This document shows positions 8,649 through 21,581 of a stretch of DNA of 64,000 nucleotides, one piece after another (within the stretch, counting starts at the first letter, position 1; each line of letters opens with the position of its first letter). The notes beneath the pieces are model-generated. The model searched no databases. It was given only the letters and a program-made list of their open reading frames with translations, and had not been told where the DNA came from. The DNA lies in the NCBI GenBank assembly GCA_003255025.1, contig QANY01008278.1, forward strand, positions 310,001 to 374,000, in the 5' to 3' direction. A program made the translations under genes and the position numbers. Source of the DNA: Datisca glomerata. Taxonomy: Eukaryota; Streptophyta; Magnoliopsida; Cucurbitales; Datiscaceae.

Positions 8649-11344
8649 TGTTTTGTCGATATTTCACCCCTCGAATCGTACTAAAATTGGATGTACAGTT
8701 GCTTAGCATTTCTTTTCCCACTTTTGGGGAATGAATAATGGATTATAAATTTAATTGGATAAAACATGGGCACTTTCTCCCGTTTGGTATCTTACACTGT
8801 TTTCATTTGCTACGCATATCTGTAATGTATTGATTTTATTAACTGATTTTTTATTCAATTTTATTAATTCGGAAATTATTGATTTTAACTGATAAATTCT
8901 ATATTTGTAACTGATTTCATTAATTGTATTGAAAATTCTTATAATTGATTCTACTTATTTAATTCGGTAATTATTGATTCCTATTTTGGGTTTACTATAT
9001 TTGGTCTGTTATTTGACTATTGAGATGATGTAGTTTTTTTTTAAATAATATAATTTAGTGTTATCATAATTTAACGTTGTATCATGTTTGTTGTATCATG
9101 TTTGTAGGTGATTTTTTAATTCAGATTTAACGTTGGGTGTATTGTATTTCCCAATTCAAATTTAACGTTGTATTATGTTTGCAGGTGATATTTGAATTCA
9201 AAAGACTTAACTTGAACAGATGTAAGAAATTATAATGACTTTTCAAATGGTAGTAGAGATTATTAACTATTATGATATGTTTTGAAACCAATGGTTGTTT
9301 ATAATCGTAAAATTCATATAATCGGCTTTCAATTAATGCATATATGTACATGATAAATATTTTGGTGTAATTCTATCAAATAATGGAGGTTTTTAGAATT
9401 ATCTTGTTCTGCAATTGATTAAAGTTAGTGCAGTGAAACTCTCAATTAATGCAGAACAAATGTTAATAACGTTACTAATTCAAATTATTTTGTTGGGCAA
9501 TTTTTCTTATTCATATTGTGAAGGATATGTGGTATGTTTTAAATTAAGATTCGGCTGTTGTGTGTGTTTATTCTCATTAATGTTGAGTAGGAAGGATTGA
9601 TGTGGTATTTTCAAAATTAAATTGGATAGTTTTGTCTGGAAATGTTTTTCTAGAATGCATGTTTTTAGATATGATAGGATAAGATAACAGTTTATCTCGA
9701 GCAACAACACGTTTACTAGTAAACAGTTTATCTCGAGTAACAGCACGTTTATTTGGTAAGCATATTCTTTACATAGAGAAGCAACATGTTTACTCAGTAA
9801 ACTACTTGTTTTCATATGATAAATAATTAATCTACACATTGTAATTTACACAACAATTTACGTCAGATGAAAGTTTTCTGGGAACCATCACCCACGAGAC
9901 GACAATAAGACAAGAAAATCCACAGCAAGAGTAAATCAGTGAGAACGGACATTGATGAGTTGCGAGAACAAAAAATTGAGCTCCACCTCTAACCCACGCC
10001 GGTTGAAGAAATCATAAAGCAACTTGTGAGGAAGAATGTTAAGTGATGAGTCAGGCATGGTGGCCGGTTGCGTCTTACCTCGGAACATGCGTCTTACCTT
10101 GGAACATGATGAGATTTGATACGGGAAAGATGATATATTTTGGGGGCTTTTTAGTATTAGTTGTTTTAAACATGGTTTTTTTTATCATAAAATGTCTAAT
10201 CTGTAATCTATATAATTTATAATATATTTAAAGTCGTTTAATGTGAAAATCATTTTATGGGCCTTTTTACCAGTATAATTATGTTATTTCTATATTACCC
10301 TTCTTTCTTTTAATTTGTCAAGATACAATTGGTTGATATATATATATGCACTATATAGTCATTTACATTAGATGAAAAAAATAATCAATTACATTGAATA
10401 GAGTCGGTTCGTTTTCATCATTCAACTTCCAGATTCTTCAAATGGGACTGATGGAGATAAAAAATTGAATTTTCATGGAAACATATCTAATTAAAGTTGA
10501 AGACAAAAGGGTTACTTCTTTACTGCCAATTGGAGAAATACACTCTGAATTTTGAGTTTGTTTGCCAGAGGGGTTTTTTTTTGGTTGAGTATGAGTAAAT
10601 TTTTCAATATCATTTTCTATTCTTATTTGTTAATTACATTTTTTCATAGAGTTTTTAATGTCCGATTCTTTGTTTTTATATTATCTTGATTTTGTTCAAT
10701 AATTCTTATGCACTTTATTTTCGTCTTTTTATTTGATTTATTGTTTAATAAATTGTCTCTTTTTCTTTCTCAGATCAATAGTTCTCATTGTTGTCTACAA
10801 TTTCAAGGTTTGCTTCTCAACTTTGATCCTATAGTTTAACATACTTATATTTTAGGATCCAACCAATTGGATATAAAAATCATTATATTAATCTTTATTA
10901 CTCTATTTGTAAATCTTATTTCCTATGTACCTTTACTAATCTCTTTACATTCGATTTTTGGCAACTACTAATATTACCTACTTCTATTTTTTTTATTGAT
11001 TTATGATAGATATCCTTGAATATATATTTAAGAGTTAATATCATGCTCGAATTTTATAATTATGCATGCATATAATTTTACGCATAATCGTATTTTCTTT
11101 GTGTGAGGATTTTAATAGTCTTTTATATAAAAAGCTGTGTTTAAGAGTTAATATTAGAATCAACATAACTTATACAATTTAATTGTATGGTCTCTTCATA
11201 TGTTTTTGGAAAAAAACCTCTTTGTATGTAAAAGGACTATTCATTTCCTATATATATGATTTTGCATTAATCCGTGCATGATGTAACTTTTTACTAACAA
11301 ATTTTGTAATTTTGACTTAAATAATTTATCTATAATTTATACCT

Positions 11345-11391
<47 letters not shown>

Positions 11392-11412
11392 ATAAAATTA
11401 AAAAATCATCTA
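8649..11412. other. AT-rich DNA with minor repeats, no gene seen
   Basis: No frame with a recognisable domain. Small direct repeats occur at about 9065-9195 (TTTAACGTTGTATCATGTTTG type), about 9690-9765 (CAGTTTATCTCGAG units of about 37 bp) and 10070-10107 (GCGTCTTACCTCGGAACAT, twice). A TA microsatellite lies at 11348-11384. A minus-strand frame starting near 10060 (MPDSSLNILPHKLLYDFF...) is not recognised. Confidence 0.5.
11348..11384. repeat. (TA)n microsatellite
   Basis: An uninterrupted run of about 18 TA dinucleotides. Similar but shorter runs are at 14228-14250, 23634-23652 and 55900-55919. Confidence 0.95.
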
Positions 11413-12053
11413 TCTATACTATATTAAAAAAGGCTTAAAGGGGATACATATTTTATTCCCGGTTTTGCCTTTAAAATTTATTTGAATATATCAAATTATG
11501 TATTTCACATATTTTCTCATTTAAGTCATTTAATGAAATTTTATTTTCAATTAAATTCTAATTTGTTTATATTTAGTAAAATAAAATACTTTGATAATAT
11601 TTATATAGTTAGGAACACGGACATTCTTAAAGATCGATTTCAAGATCTTTTATGCAACAAATATTTTATTTTTAGTCCATAATAATTTATTCATTAAAAA
11701 TTTATAAATTAAATATTATGTAGTATTTATGTTATCAGAAATGTGAAAATTCATATAAATAAATTTATAGAAGAGACGTTAATATATTTTAAAAACAAAA
11801 AATTATCTCTTAATATGGTATAACCATTTATTAAGAATATGACAAATTGCGAAATAAAAACATTTTCTATATTATTCAAAGAACACTACAATCTTAGTAT
11901 TATAAGTAAACTATTATTATTGCTATTTTACTTTTAGTTTAGATTTAGAATAATTTTCAAAGATGAAGCATTTATTTCAATGTTAATACTAATGTTAAAT
12001 CATGTATATATTAAATTGATTGAACATGTGCAAAGCACCTATTTCTCGACTAG
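11413..12053 (+). mobile_element. Non-autonomous Helitron
   Basis: The 641-bp segment starts TCTATACTATATTAAAA and ends ATTTCTCGACTAG. It is flanked by A (11412) and T (12054), as expected for Helitron insertion between A and T. About 12 bases before the CTAG end is a small hairpin, GTGC-AAA-GCAC (12028-12038). These are the hallmarks of plant Helitrons: 5' TC, subterminal 3' hairpin, CTRR end, no target duplication. There is no Rep/helicase coding capacity; the frame at 11482-11682 shows no domain. Confidence 0.7.
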
Positions 12054-12140
12054 TATATAATAGATGAGTTAGATTTACAGCTAAGTTTTTCTTAAGGACA
12101 ATTCTTGTAACTAGCTAATCTATTTTAGAGTAGTTATATA

Positions 12141-14187
12141 TGTTGGGTATAATGCCCTCAAAGTATGTGTTTAGACATTTTTAATAAAAATTTAATGAAA
12201 TTACATTTTTCTTATAATTATTCTTTTAAATTAATTATTGAATAATTTGTGTAAATATCTGAAAACTTCATAATCATTAATGAGATTATGATCTTATATA
12301 TTTATTAATGAATAAAATTGTCAGCAACATATTAAGTATGAAGTATATAATGAATGGTTGCTAGTACGATTCACTAAGCATTATGAATGTATGTGATCTA
12401 GATCTGAATCATATGTAGATCAGTCTGAATTCTGAGTAGTCATGAACTTCTATGCATGTCTACTGAATCTTCGGATTCACTCGTTAAGATTTGTTTGTAA
12501 AAAGGTTAGTGACTTTTGTTTTGAAGATTTAGTGATATGGATGGCCGGGAGCATGATTTTACAAGATTTTGAATCCAAGATTTTCTAACGGATCATATAT
12601 TGGCTCTCTTAAATTTTAGTTCTATAACTGAATGGTTAGTGAGCTCAAATTTATAATACGATTATAAATTAGTCACTCACTAGTCAATTAATGGTACTTA
12701 AGGATCAATAGGTAATTAGAAGGGTAAAATGATAATTTTGACCAGCTCTAATTTACAAATCAATAATTGGAGGACAGAAATACATGAAATGATTATTCCA
12801 ATGGACTACACGAGAATACTTTATAAATACATTATATAATCTCTAAGAGTGTAATTTCATATTTATAATGGAGTAATAATAGAATTAATAAATAAGATTA
12901 TTTAATTAGAGAGTTTAATTAATAATTTTATTTATTGAACCTTAGGATTATGAGTCCACAGTCCCCAAGTCACCTCTGTACTACATAGTTTAGGGTGTGA
13001 ATATTCCAGGACATAAGAAAAAGACTGACTTGCAAAAGGAATTATATTTCTAAAGTAAGTATATAATTATGAGATAATTATGTATGATTAATTAATTGAA
13101 TTATTTAATGTATTCTTTAGAAATTATCAGTAAATAATAATATTGATTAATTTTATGTTAATCGATAAGTTAGACAAAATATCTAATATATGAAATTAGA
13201 TATGTTTAATTATTATGAGAAAATAATTCAAATTTTGAATCAACTAAATCTTTCTTTGAAGTAACATATAACCTAGTTGATAGGAGATGATCAGAGAAGT
13301 TAATTTTTAAACTAACTAATATCTAGATATTTATCTGATTAAAATAAATAATGAAATTGGCACGTGGCATGTTGAACTGTTACATGTCAATCATTAATTT
13401 TGAATCAAAGATTGACATAGACTACTCTAGTGCCACATGACACTACAGTGGGACATGACACATTATAGTGCCTCACGACACTACAGTGGTGCCGTGAAAG
13501 AACAATGTCGTTAGCCATTGTGACTCCCCATGGCACACTACAGTGTCGTGTGGCACTGCAGTGTTGTACAATTACAGTGAGTCCCACTTCAATTGCACAT
13601 TTGTAATTCATTTATTATTTTATGTAAATCATTAAAATATCTGATATGAATTTTTCTAGAAAATTTATTGATATTATTCTACTGGTTTCAGTGTGCTAAC
13701 AACACAGTTGCAATCAGGGGTGAAACTCTCTGAGATTAAAAGTTAATCAAAAGTTCCATGAAGAATTTTTAATTATTTTTCGATCAGAGTTTTGTCTCAC
13801 AAATTAATCCTTCTCGAAAATTTCTAGATCTCATGTACTGAGTATATTTAGAGACATAAAAATATTCTTGATATATTCTACATGCACACACATGTCCTCG
13901 TGTGTTTGATGATTGGCTTGGAAGATAGTTGTGTGGATCTCGAAGTCTATCGTTTGTGGGATAGCAAGATCGTTGTATTGCAATGACGCTTGATTGGACT
14001 ACAAGAAATATATTTTATATCCATATATGTCTAATATATAAATATATAATGGATCTGATCTGAAAAAGTATTTTTCAATTAAAAAGTTTGATTTTTGGGA
14101 TCTGTGACGATGCGATCGTTTATCGTTTTATGATTTTTTTTAAAACACCACCACGCCTTCTGCCGTGTGTCACCGCAGATTCCAAAA
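12141..14187 (+). repeat. 5' LTR of element A
   Basis: Starts TGTTGGGTATAATGCC and ends TCCAAAA, the mutated counterpart of TCCAACA in the 3' LTR. At 2047 bp it is shorter than its partner, mainly because about 130 bp present at 19720-19850 is missing near 12408. It contains the palindromic array at 13427-13566. In copia elements the LTR supplies promoter and polyadenylation signals. Confidence 0.9.
13427..13566. promoter_or_regulatory. Array of CACGTG-like palindromes in the LTR
   Basis: Repeated units of the form TAGTGCCACRTGRCACTACAGTG follow one another. The same array is found in every LTR of the family (785-917, 20861-21003, 41191-41316, 49363-49490). The cleanest is 20861-20886, a 26-bp near-perfect palindrome centred on CACGTG, the G-box core bound by plant bZIP and bHLH factors. 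Its conserved presence in all copies marks it as a family trait; a regulatory role is inference. Confidence 0.6.
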
Positions 14188-14205
14188 ATTCGTATCAGAG
14201 TGGTC
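14188..14205 (+). other. Primer-binding site of element A
   Basis: ATTCGTATCAGAGTGGTC directly after the LTR resembles TGGTATCAGAGC, complementary to the 3' end of plant initiator-methionine tRNA, the usual copia primer. Two substitutions are visible. Confidence 0.8.
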
Positions 14206-16068
14206 TTGTGGTGTTCTTGCATCGTTCATAATATATATATATATATATTTTGATATGCATGAATGAATGAATGTTTTATTATTGGAATGTATGCGTAATG
14301 ATGAATCGTTAATTAGACTTTGTTCTTTATTTTTCCTTAAACCTTGTGTAAGTCGGTTTGGGCATAGGAAGTTTTGTAATTTTATTTTGAATATCATGTT
14401 GTAAAATTCTGATCGCGAGAAGACGAAGAACACACGTGATGAACGAGAAAAAAATAAGAATTCTGGCGTTGGCGATGGTTAATGGCGGTGGGGACGGCGG
14501 TGGATGGGGGCGGCGATGGGAGAGTCCTATCGTCAGAGGCAATTGTTGTTACTGCAAGGGAAGTTTCACGGAAACCCTGATACTGTGCTACCCTATCCCT
14601 ACGATGTGCCGTGAAAACCCAAATCTTATCATTATCTTTTAAATTTTGATTTTGAATTTTTAAAAATTTTGAATTTTGAAATATGAAGTTTAAAATTTGA
14701 AATTTGATTTTTAAATGGATAATTATCGATTTTAATTTTTTTTAGAAAATTAAAATTGATTGATTGATTGGATTTGACCCAAGTGTGATCAATCATCAAA
14801 TTATTTTTTGACTATCAAATTCAATTAATTTCAAAAGATAATTAATGAGATTATTTAATTAGAAAAAATAGTTTATCCTAGTTAAAAGAGTTTTGATCAA
14901 AGCTTGAAGATTACAAAGATGGACCTCTGATGGAGAAAGAGTTATTTGAAAAATATATATTATTGAAATCCTCTTTGTAATTATTTCAATTTTTCAAAAG
15001 TTATAATTTAGAAGTACCCAATAGTCACTTGGTTCATCATTTATTTATTTCATTTCAAATAAATGTTTATTAATTTGATTGATAACATGATCATGTATTA
15101 GTCGATCACATGAAACCCCACACAATTTTATTTAATCATGCATCTCATTAGTAGAAACATGATTGATTAGGACTTTCCTGATATGTATATATAATTATTT
15201 TGAGAAATGAATTGCATGTAAACTGCTAGGTTTTACTTAGTTAAAACTTGGTAATCACACCAATCTAAAGGTTATTGTAACCTTTAGGATAACCAACTTT
15301 ATAAAAAGAATTTTATTAAAGTTTGATGAATGTAATTAATTAGTTATTCTAATTTCACCTAATTTTGTCTTAGACTCTTTAGAAGGTTAAATGAACTTAG
15401 ATCAAATAGATTAGATTAATTGTTAATTAGGGTTATTTTAACTAGTAATTAATTTGGAATTAATTGCTTACTTAAAATAGAAACACATTTTCTTAAAATA
15501 GTGAGTAGGAGAATGTGGACATGTCAATGTAATATATGGTCTCCATTATTAGTACAACACTGTGAGATACAGTGAGGGCCTCGAGATGGCTTTGTTTTCA
15601 TCCCCTTAAGGAAGGTTTCGAGTTGTATCAATACCAAGATTGAACTTCTTAAGAATAGAGGACTAAGTGATGTAATTTAGTTTTGACCGACCTTATTACC
15701 CTAAGGCAGCATATTCTAAATCAAGTCATGAAATTTGAAATAATGGTTTACACTCACAAAGTCACAATTAAGCTTTTAGTAGATAATTGTGACTTGACCA
15801 AATAAGCGATACCTGATTATTAAAAGAGAATATATGAGATATTTTGAGTTTTAATTAGTAAGGATGAGAGTGTCTCATAGACAATCTAAATTAATCTGAT
15901 CGACCTTAAGGTGGCACATTAATTGTTAGGTTATCTTATCGTGGATTAGTAAATGCTAAATTTATGTGTTTAATATGTTGCATTTCATGCATCACCTTTA
16001 CTTTCTGAAGTTCTTGATATTTATTTCAATTATATTGAATTATGTATGTTTAAGTTTTAGTTATTATT
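14206..16068 (+). other. Untranslated leader of element A
   Basis: A 1.9-kb segment between primer site and gag. It includes a G-rich block (14482-14520) and AT-rich DNA. It is collinear with the leader of element B (42041-44035), for example CCTATCGTCAG at 14528 and 42522. The open frame at 14436-14642 covers the G-rich block and shows no domain, so I do not call it a gene. Confidence 0.75.
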
Positions 16069-16674
16069 ATGTCTACTATACGTTACCACATTCCTACTTT
16101 TCTTGCACTAAAAAAACTCAACGGTGATAACATTATAAGATGGGAATCAGGTTCGAATTTGATGCTAATATGTGAGAACAAGTTTGTCCTTATTGAATAA
16201 TGTTATGAAAAGCTCACTGACGATGCCTCGAAAAATGTTTAGGACAAATATGATGCTTGGATCATAAATTCAAGGGCTACAATTGATGTTATGAACAAGT
16301 TGCAATTCAACAAAACCCCATTGTTGAATGAACTGCAGACTTTTGGGTCACTCAACAAGAGTATGACTAAAGAGGGTGAGAAAAATGTTGATGAGCAAAA
16401 GTCTTCTTCCACTATTGTTAATAGTAACAAAAGGAAGAAGAACAATGGTAAGGACAAACATAAGAATAAGAAAAGAAAGAAAGCCAAGAAGTCACCTAAA
16501 GGCCAAGAAAAACAAGAAAGACAACAACTCCAAAAAGAAAGAACCAAGAGAAAATGTTTTCATTATGGAGTTAAAGGTCAATGGAAGAGAAACTGTAACA
16601 AGTATATTTCTGAGCTGAAAACGAAAGGTAAATGTGATTTACTTATACTTGAAGTTTTGTTTAGTAGAATATGA
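16069..16674 (+). pseudogene. gag: gag of element A, degraded and internally deleted
   Basis: The frame from MSTIRYHIPTFLAL through KLNGDNIIRWES, NLMLICENKFVLIE and KYDAWI is the copia Gag N-terminus. It jumps to LNELQTFGSLNKSMTKEG, so the central gag (present in element B at about 44220-44580) is deleted. A lysine-rich nucleocapsid follows, with the zinc knuckle KCFHYGVKGQWKRNC. In this knuckle the second cysteine of CX2CX4HX4C is Y and the histidine is Q, so it could not bind zinc. Stops occur near 16186 and 16240. Gag would have formed the virus-like particle around the element RNA. Confidence 0.85.
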
Positions 16675-17053
16675 TTTGTCATCCTGGTTATTAGATTCAG
16701 GAGCCACTAACCATATATGTTCTTCTTTACAGATGCTTGATTCGTCAAGAGAGCTGGCTGATGGCGATGTGATGATGAGAGTTGGCAGTGGTGCGCTCGT
16801 GTCAATAAAAGCATTGGGGACAATCCGTTTAAGTTTTGGAAATAATTTTCTAGTTTTGAGCAATGTTTATTTTATTTCTGGTTTTTTAAGAAATTTGATT
16901 TCTTTATCGTTACTTCATGAACAATTATTTGCTATTTCTTTCATTAATAATCATTTTATTATTTCAAAGATTGGATTCAATATTTCTCATGCAAAAGTTT
17001 CAAATGGACTTTATATGGTTAAACCGACTGAGCGTGATTCAAATAATTCATAA
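16634..17053 (+). pseudogene. Aspartic protease and pre-integrase region of element A
   Basis: The frame contains SSWLLDSGATNHICSS, the copia protease active-site motif D[ST]GA with the downstream H-x-C-S. It continues with LGTIRLSFGNNFLVLSNV, FLRNLISLSLLHEQLF and NGLYMVK, typical of the protease/integrase junction. The catalytic DSGA is intact. It is offset by one frame from gag, showing a frameshift near 16650, and stops at 17053. Confidence 0.85.
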
Positions 17054-17079
17054 TTGTTTAAAGTAGCAAATTCTAAAAA

Positions 17080-17800
17080 TAACAAACGACAAGGAGTTTT
17101 TCATGATGATGACACGTATCTATGACATCTTTGGTGTTTTGAGAGAACTAAAAGTTAGGACTCTTCCAGTTTGTGAATCTTGTTTAGAGGGTAAAATGAT
17201 CAATAGACATTTCTCTCAAAGGATCAAAGAGCCAAAGAATCACTTGAGCAAGTACATAGTGATGTCAATGGACAGATCAATGTACAAGCTAGATGTGGGG
17301 TATGAGTATTTAGGCACACTTATTGATGATTACTCCAAATATGGTTATACTTACCTAATGCATAGAAATTTTGAAACTTTTGGAAAATTTAAAGACTTCA
17401 AAGCCGAAGCTGAAAAACAATTACGTAAATCTTTGAAAAATACTTCGATCAGATCGAAGTGGCGAATACTTGGATTTAGAATTCAAGTATTACCTGTCAG
17501 AGTATGACATTCTATCACAATTCACAGCACCTAGATTGGCACATCAAAATGGTGTTTCAGAAAAGAGAAACCAAACTCTATTGGATATGGTTAGGTCGAT
17601 ATTAATCTACTGATCACTATCACTCACATTCTGGGGATATGCACTTCAAACTACATCCTACATTTTAAATGTAGTGACTCTAAGTCTATAAGCAAGACAC
17701 CTTTAGAGTTATGAAATGACTCCAAACCTAGTTTATGTCATTTTCGTATAAGGAGGTGTCTAGCTCACGTTGTTAGACCCGAGACTGGAAAGTTAGACTC
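17080..17800 (+). pseudogene. Integrase remnant of element A
   Basis: Recognisable blocks are VCESCLEGKM (zinc-finger end), YEYLGTLIDDYSKYGYTY, ETFGKFKDFKAEAEKQLR and, in a shifted frame near 17540, HQNGVSEKRNQTLLDMVR with the third catalytic acidic residue (E). The first catalytic D block (HSDVCGP in relatives) reads MSMDRSM, and the second (SDRGG in element B) is destroyed by a shift near 17450. Integrase would insert cDNA into the genome; this copy cannot. Confidence 0.85.
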
Positions 17801-17801
17801 A

Positions 17802-19430
17802 ATGTCTGAAGTGTGTATATTTTTTGGCTATGCTCCAAAAACAAGATGTGAGTACTTTTATAGTCACAATGATCAAAAGATGTTTGTATCCACAAATGCC
17901 ACTTTTCTTGAACACGACTATATGAAAAACTACAAACCTCAGAGCAAAGTAGTTCTTAAAAAATTAGCATTCGATGAGATCAGACCACCTTCATCATTAA
18001 TTGATAAACGAAAAACCACATAAACCATTGTTCCAATTCAGGAAACCCTGGTGCAATGTCATAGTGGGAGGGTTGTAAAACAAACTATTTGCTATGAACT
18101 AGAGACACATGTCCTAGTGTCTCAAACTGATAAAGACAAACCATTCAACTTCAAAGATACGATGGAATATCCTGAAAAGGAGAAATGACAAGATGTCATG
18201 AACCAAGAAATGGAATCGATATATTTCAATTCTGTTTGGGAACTTGTAGATCTATCTGAAGATGTCAGGCTCATTGGATGTAAATGAATCTTCAAGAAGA
18301 AAATAGAAACAGATGGGAAAGTAGAGACTTTTAAAGTACGGCTGGTAGCTAAAGGCAATACATAAAGGGAATGAGTCAATTATGAAGATACATTCTCTCC
18401 CGTTACAATGCTAAAATCTATTTGCATCCTTTTATCCATATCCGCTAGTTTAGACTATGAAATATGGAAAATGAATGTCATTACAGCTTTTTCTGAAATG
18501 ACTTTGTTGAAGAAAACATTTATATGATGCAACCAGAAAGGTTCGTGAAAAAGGGGCAAGATCAGAAAGTATGCAAGTTGCTTTAATCCAGTTATGGATT
18601 GAAGAAAGCATATAGATTCTAGAATCTTACCTTTGATGAAATTATTAAATCGTATGGCTTCGAGTAAAATGTTGATGAAACTTGTGTTTATAAATGCATC
18701 AAAGATAAGATAGTGATTTTTTTAGTTCTTTATGTAGACGATATTCTACTCATTGGGAATGATGTAGAAAATTTGAAGAAGGTAAATAAGTGGTTAGCTG
18801 AGAAATTCTAAATGAAAGATTTGGGAGAGGCAAGCTATGTTCTAGGCATCCAAATCCTACAGAATAGAAAGAACAACCTCTTGGCACTTTCTCATGCATA
18901 TTATATTGATAAGGTGTTGGAGTGATTCTCTATGAAAAATTCCAAGAAATGTCAACTATTGACCAGACATGTAATGGTCCTTTCCAATTAGCAGTGTCAT
19001 AAGACACCTCAGGAGGAAGAGGATATGAGAAAGGTTTCTTATGCTTCAGTTGTTGGTAGTCTCATGTATGCAATGATGTATATAAGATCAGACATCTGTT
19101 ATGCAGTAGGAATTGTCTGTCGTTATCAATTGAATCCTAGTTTATAACATTGGATTACAGTAAAGCACATTTTCAAGTATCTCTGGAAAGCAAGAACTGA
19201 TATACTTGTTTATTCATGTGGAGACCTGAATCCAATGGATATACTGATTCTGAATCATATAAGGATGGTCGAAATTCGACGTCTAGATCGTACACTGAGG
19301 TGATCTGACTGTTATGGAGATAACATTGGATCAGAACCTGGCTGTCCCATTTACCAAGACATTTCCTGCGAAGTCATTTGAGGGTCATGTGCAAAATATG
19401 AGGTTGAGAGAGATGCCACAATTTCTTTAA
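17802..19430 (+). pseudogene. Reverse transcriptase remnant of element A, RNase H deleted
   Basis: Blocks run from SEVCIFFGYAPKTRCEYF (integrase C-terminal region) through NSVWELVDLSEDVRLIGC, YEIWKMNV, the catalytic FLVLYVDDILLIGND near 18730, LGEASYVLGIQIL, and SDICYAVGIVCRYQLNP. Several in-frame stops interrupt them (for example after LIGCK and within NT*RE*VNYE). After PMDILIL near 19240 the RNase H domain is missing and the text resumes with NLAVPFTKTFPAKSFEGH, the extreme pol C-terminus, ending at TAA 19428-19430. Element B retains about 330 bp of RNase H at the corresponding place. Confidence 0.85.
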
Positions 19431-19432
19431 GG

Positions 19433-19444
19433 TAAGTGGGAGAT
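19433..19444 (+). other. Polypurine tract of element A
   Basis: TAAGTGGGAGAT immediately precedes the 3' LTR. This is the usual copia plus-strand primer, and equivalents precede the 3' LTRs of B (47964-47976) and C (30085-30096). Confidence 0.85.
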
Positions 19445-21576
19445 TGTTAGGCATAATGCACTCAAAACATGTGTTTAGACATTTTTAATATGAAATTATA
19501 TTTTTCTTATAATTTCATTTTAATTATTGTTGAATAATTTATGTAAATATTTGAAAATTCTATTTCATTAATGAAACTATGATCTAGTATAAGTACGAGA
19601 TGATTAATGTCATAGATATAAATAAACTTGTCAGCAACATATTAAAGTATAGAATTTTAATGAATGGTTGCTAGTACGGTTCACTAAGCATTATGAATGC
19701 ATGCGATCTAGATCTGGATCATTGATATGGATATACATCTTAGTGAAGACACTCTATATAATAAGATTATATATGACAAAGATGTGGATTAATATCTTTA
19801 TTAAGTTGTTGTTTATCATAAAAATTTAATACACATCAATCTGATGATCATATGTAGATCAGTCTTAATCCTGAGTAGTCATGAACTCTTATGTATGTCT
19901 ACTGAATCTTTTGATTCACCCGTTAAGGTTTGTTTGTAAAACAGGCTAGTAACTTTTGTTTTAGAGATTCAATGTTATGGATGGTTGGGAACATGATCTC
20001 AAGATTTGGAATCCAAGCTTTCTTAACGGATCGTATATTGGTTTCCTCAAGTGTTATTTCTGGAACTGAATGGTTATTGAGCTTAAATTTATAATACGAT
20101 TATAAATTAGTCATTCACTAGTGAATTAATGGTACTTAAGGATCAAGAAGAAATTAGAAGGGTAAAATGGTAATTTTGACCAACTCTAATTTACGAACCA
20201 ATAATTGGAGGAAAAAACTATATGAAATGATAATACCAATAAACTACATGAAAATATTCTGTAAATACATTATGAAATCTTTAAGAGTGTAATTCCATAT
20301 TTATAATGGAGTAATAATTGAATTACTAAATAAGATTATTTAATTAAAGAGTTTAATTAGTAATATTATTTATTGGAGTTTAGGATTATGGGTCAATGGT
20401 CCTCAAATCACCTCTGTACTTCAATGTCTAGGGTGTGTATATTTCAGGATATGAGAAAATGACTGAATTGTAAAAATGAATTATATTTCTGGGGCATGTA
20501 TATAATTATGTATGATTAATTAGTTGAATTATTTAAGTAATTTCTGGAAATTATCATTAGATAATAATATCGATTAATTTTGTGTTAACCAATAAGTGAG
20601 ACAAAATATCTAATTTATGAAATTAGATCATGTTTAATTATTACGAGATAATAATTCAAATTTTGAATCGACTAAATCTGTTGTTTGAACTAATAGATAA
20701 ACTAGTTGATAGGTATGATCGAATAAGTTAATTTTTGAATTAACTAATATTTAGATATTTATCTGATTAAAATAAATAATAAATTTGATGAAGTTGTCAC
20801 GTGGCATGTTGGACTACCATATGCCAATCACTGATTTTGAATCAGAGATTGACATGGATTACTGTAGTGCCACGTGGTACTACAGTGGGACGAGACATAT
20901 TGTAGTACCTCATGGCACTACAGTGGTGTCGTGAAAGTACAGTCCCTTGAGGTATTGTGACTCCTCATGGCACACAGCAGTGTCGTGTGGCACTGCAGTG
21001 TTGTACAGTTGTAGTAGATCTCATTTCAATTGCACATTTATAATTAATTTATTATTTTATGTAAACTCTAAAAAACGATATACCATTATCTAAAAAATAT
21101 ATTTATATTATTTTATTGGCTTTAGTGTGCTGACAACACAGTTGCAATCAGGAGTTGAACTCTCTGAGATTAAAAGTGAATCAAAAAGTTTTGTGATGAA
21201 CTTTTGTCTCACAAATTAATACTTCTCGAAAATCTCTAGATCTCATGTGCTGAGTACATCCAGAGACAGAAAAAATATTCTTGATATATTCTACATGCCC
21301 ACACACGTCCTAGTGTATTTGAAGATTGACTTTGAAGATCGTGGTATGGATCTCGAAGTCTATCGTTTGTGGGATAGCAAGATCGTTGTATTGCAAGGGC
21401 GCTTGATTGAACTACAATAGGTATATAAATATATAATGGATCTGATCCGAAAAAGTATTTTTAAATTAAAAAAAATTATCTTTGGGATCTGCGACGATGC
21501 GATCGTTTATCATATTATAAAAAAAAATTTAAAACACCACCACGTCTTCCGCCGCGTCTGGCCGCGTATTCCAACA
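19445..21576 (+). repeat. 3' LTR of element A
   Basis: Runs from TGTTAGGCATAATGC to CCAACA and is followed by ATATA, the target duplication. It carries the best-preserved palindrome of the family at 20861-20886. It differs from the 5' LTR by scattered substitutions and a roughly 130-bp indel, so the insertion is not recent. Confidence 0.9.
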
Positions 21577-21581
21577 ATATA

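Larger units (their letters stand above)
12141..21576 (+). mobile_element. Ty1/copia retrotransposon, element A (whole)
   Basis: A 9.4-kb element bounded by LTRs starting TGTTGGG/TGTTAGG and ending CCAAAA/CCAACA. It is flanked by a perfect 5-bp target duplication, ATATA (12136-12140 and 21577-21581). The order primer site, gag, protease, integrase, reverse transcriptase, polypurine tract is that of copia. The coding part contains many stops and RNase H is largely deleted, so it is defective. Element B and the LTR at 1-1539 belong to the same family. Confidence 0.93.

Noticed and set aside
9507..9839. Minus-strand frame of 110 codons with internal repeat
   Set aside because: The repeat reflects a 37-bp DNA tandem; no family resemblance and no promoter or splice context.
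14436..14642. Open frame of 68 codons (GGGDGGGWGRRW) in the leader of element A
   Set aside because: Low-complexity glycine-rich product of the G-rich leader block, not present as a frame in element B.
16239..16547. Minus-strand frame of 102 codons, very hydrophobic
   Set aside because: Shadow of the lysine-rich gag tail of element A; complementary strand of AAG/AAA codons gives leucine and phenylalanine runs.
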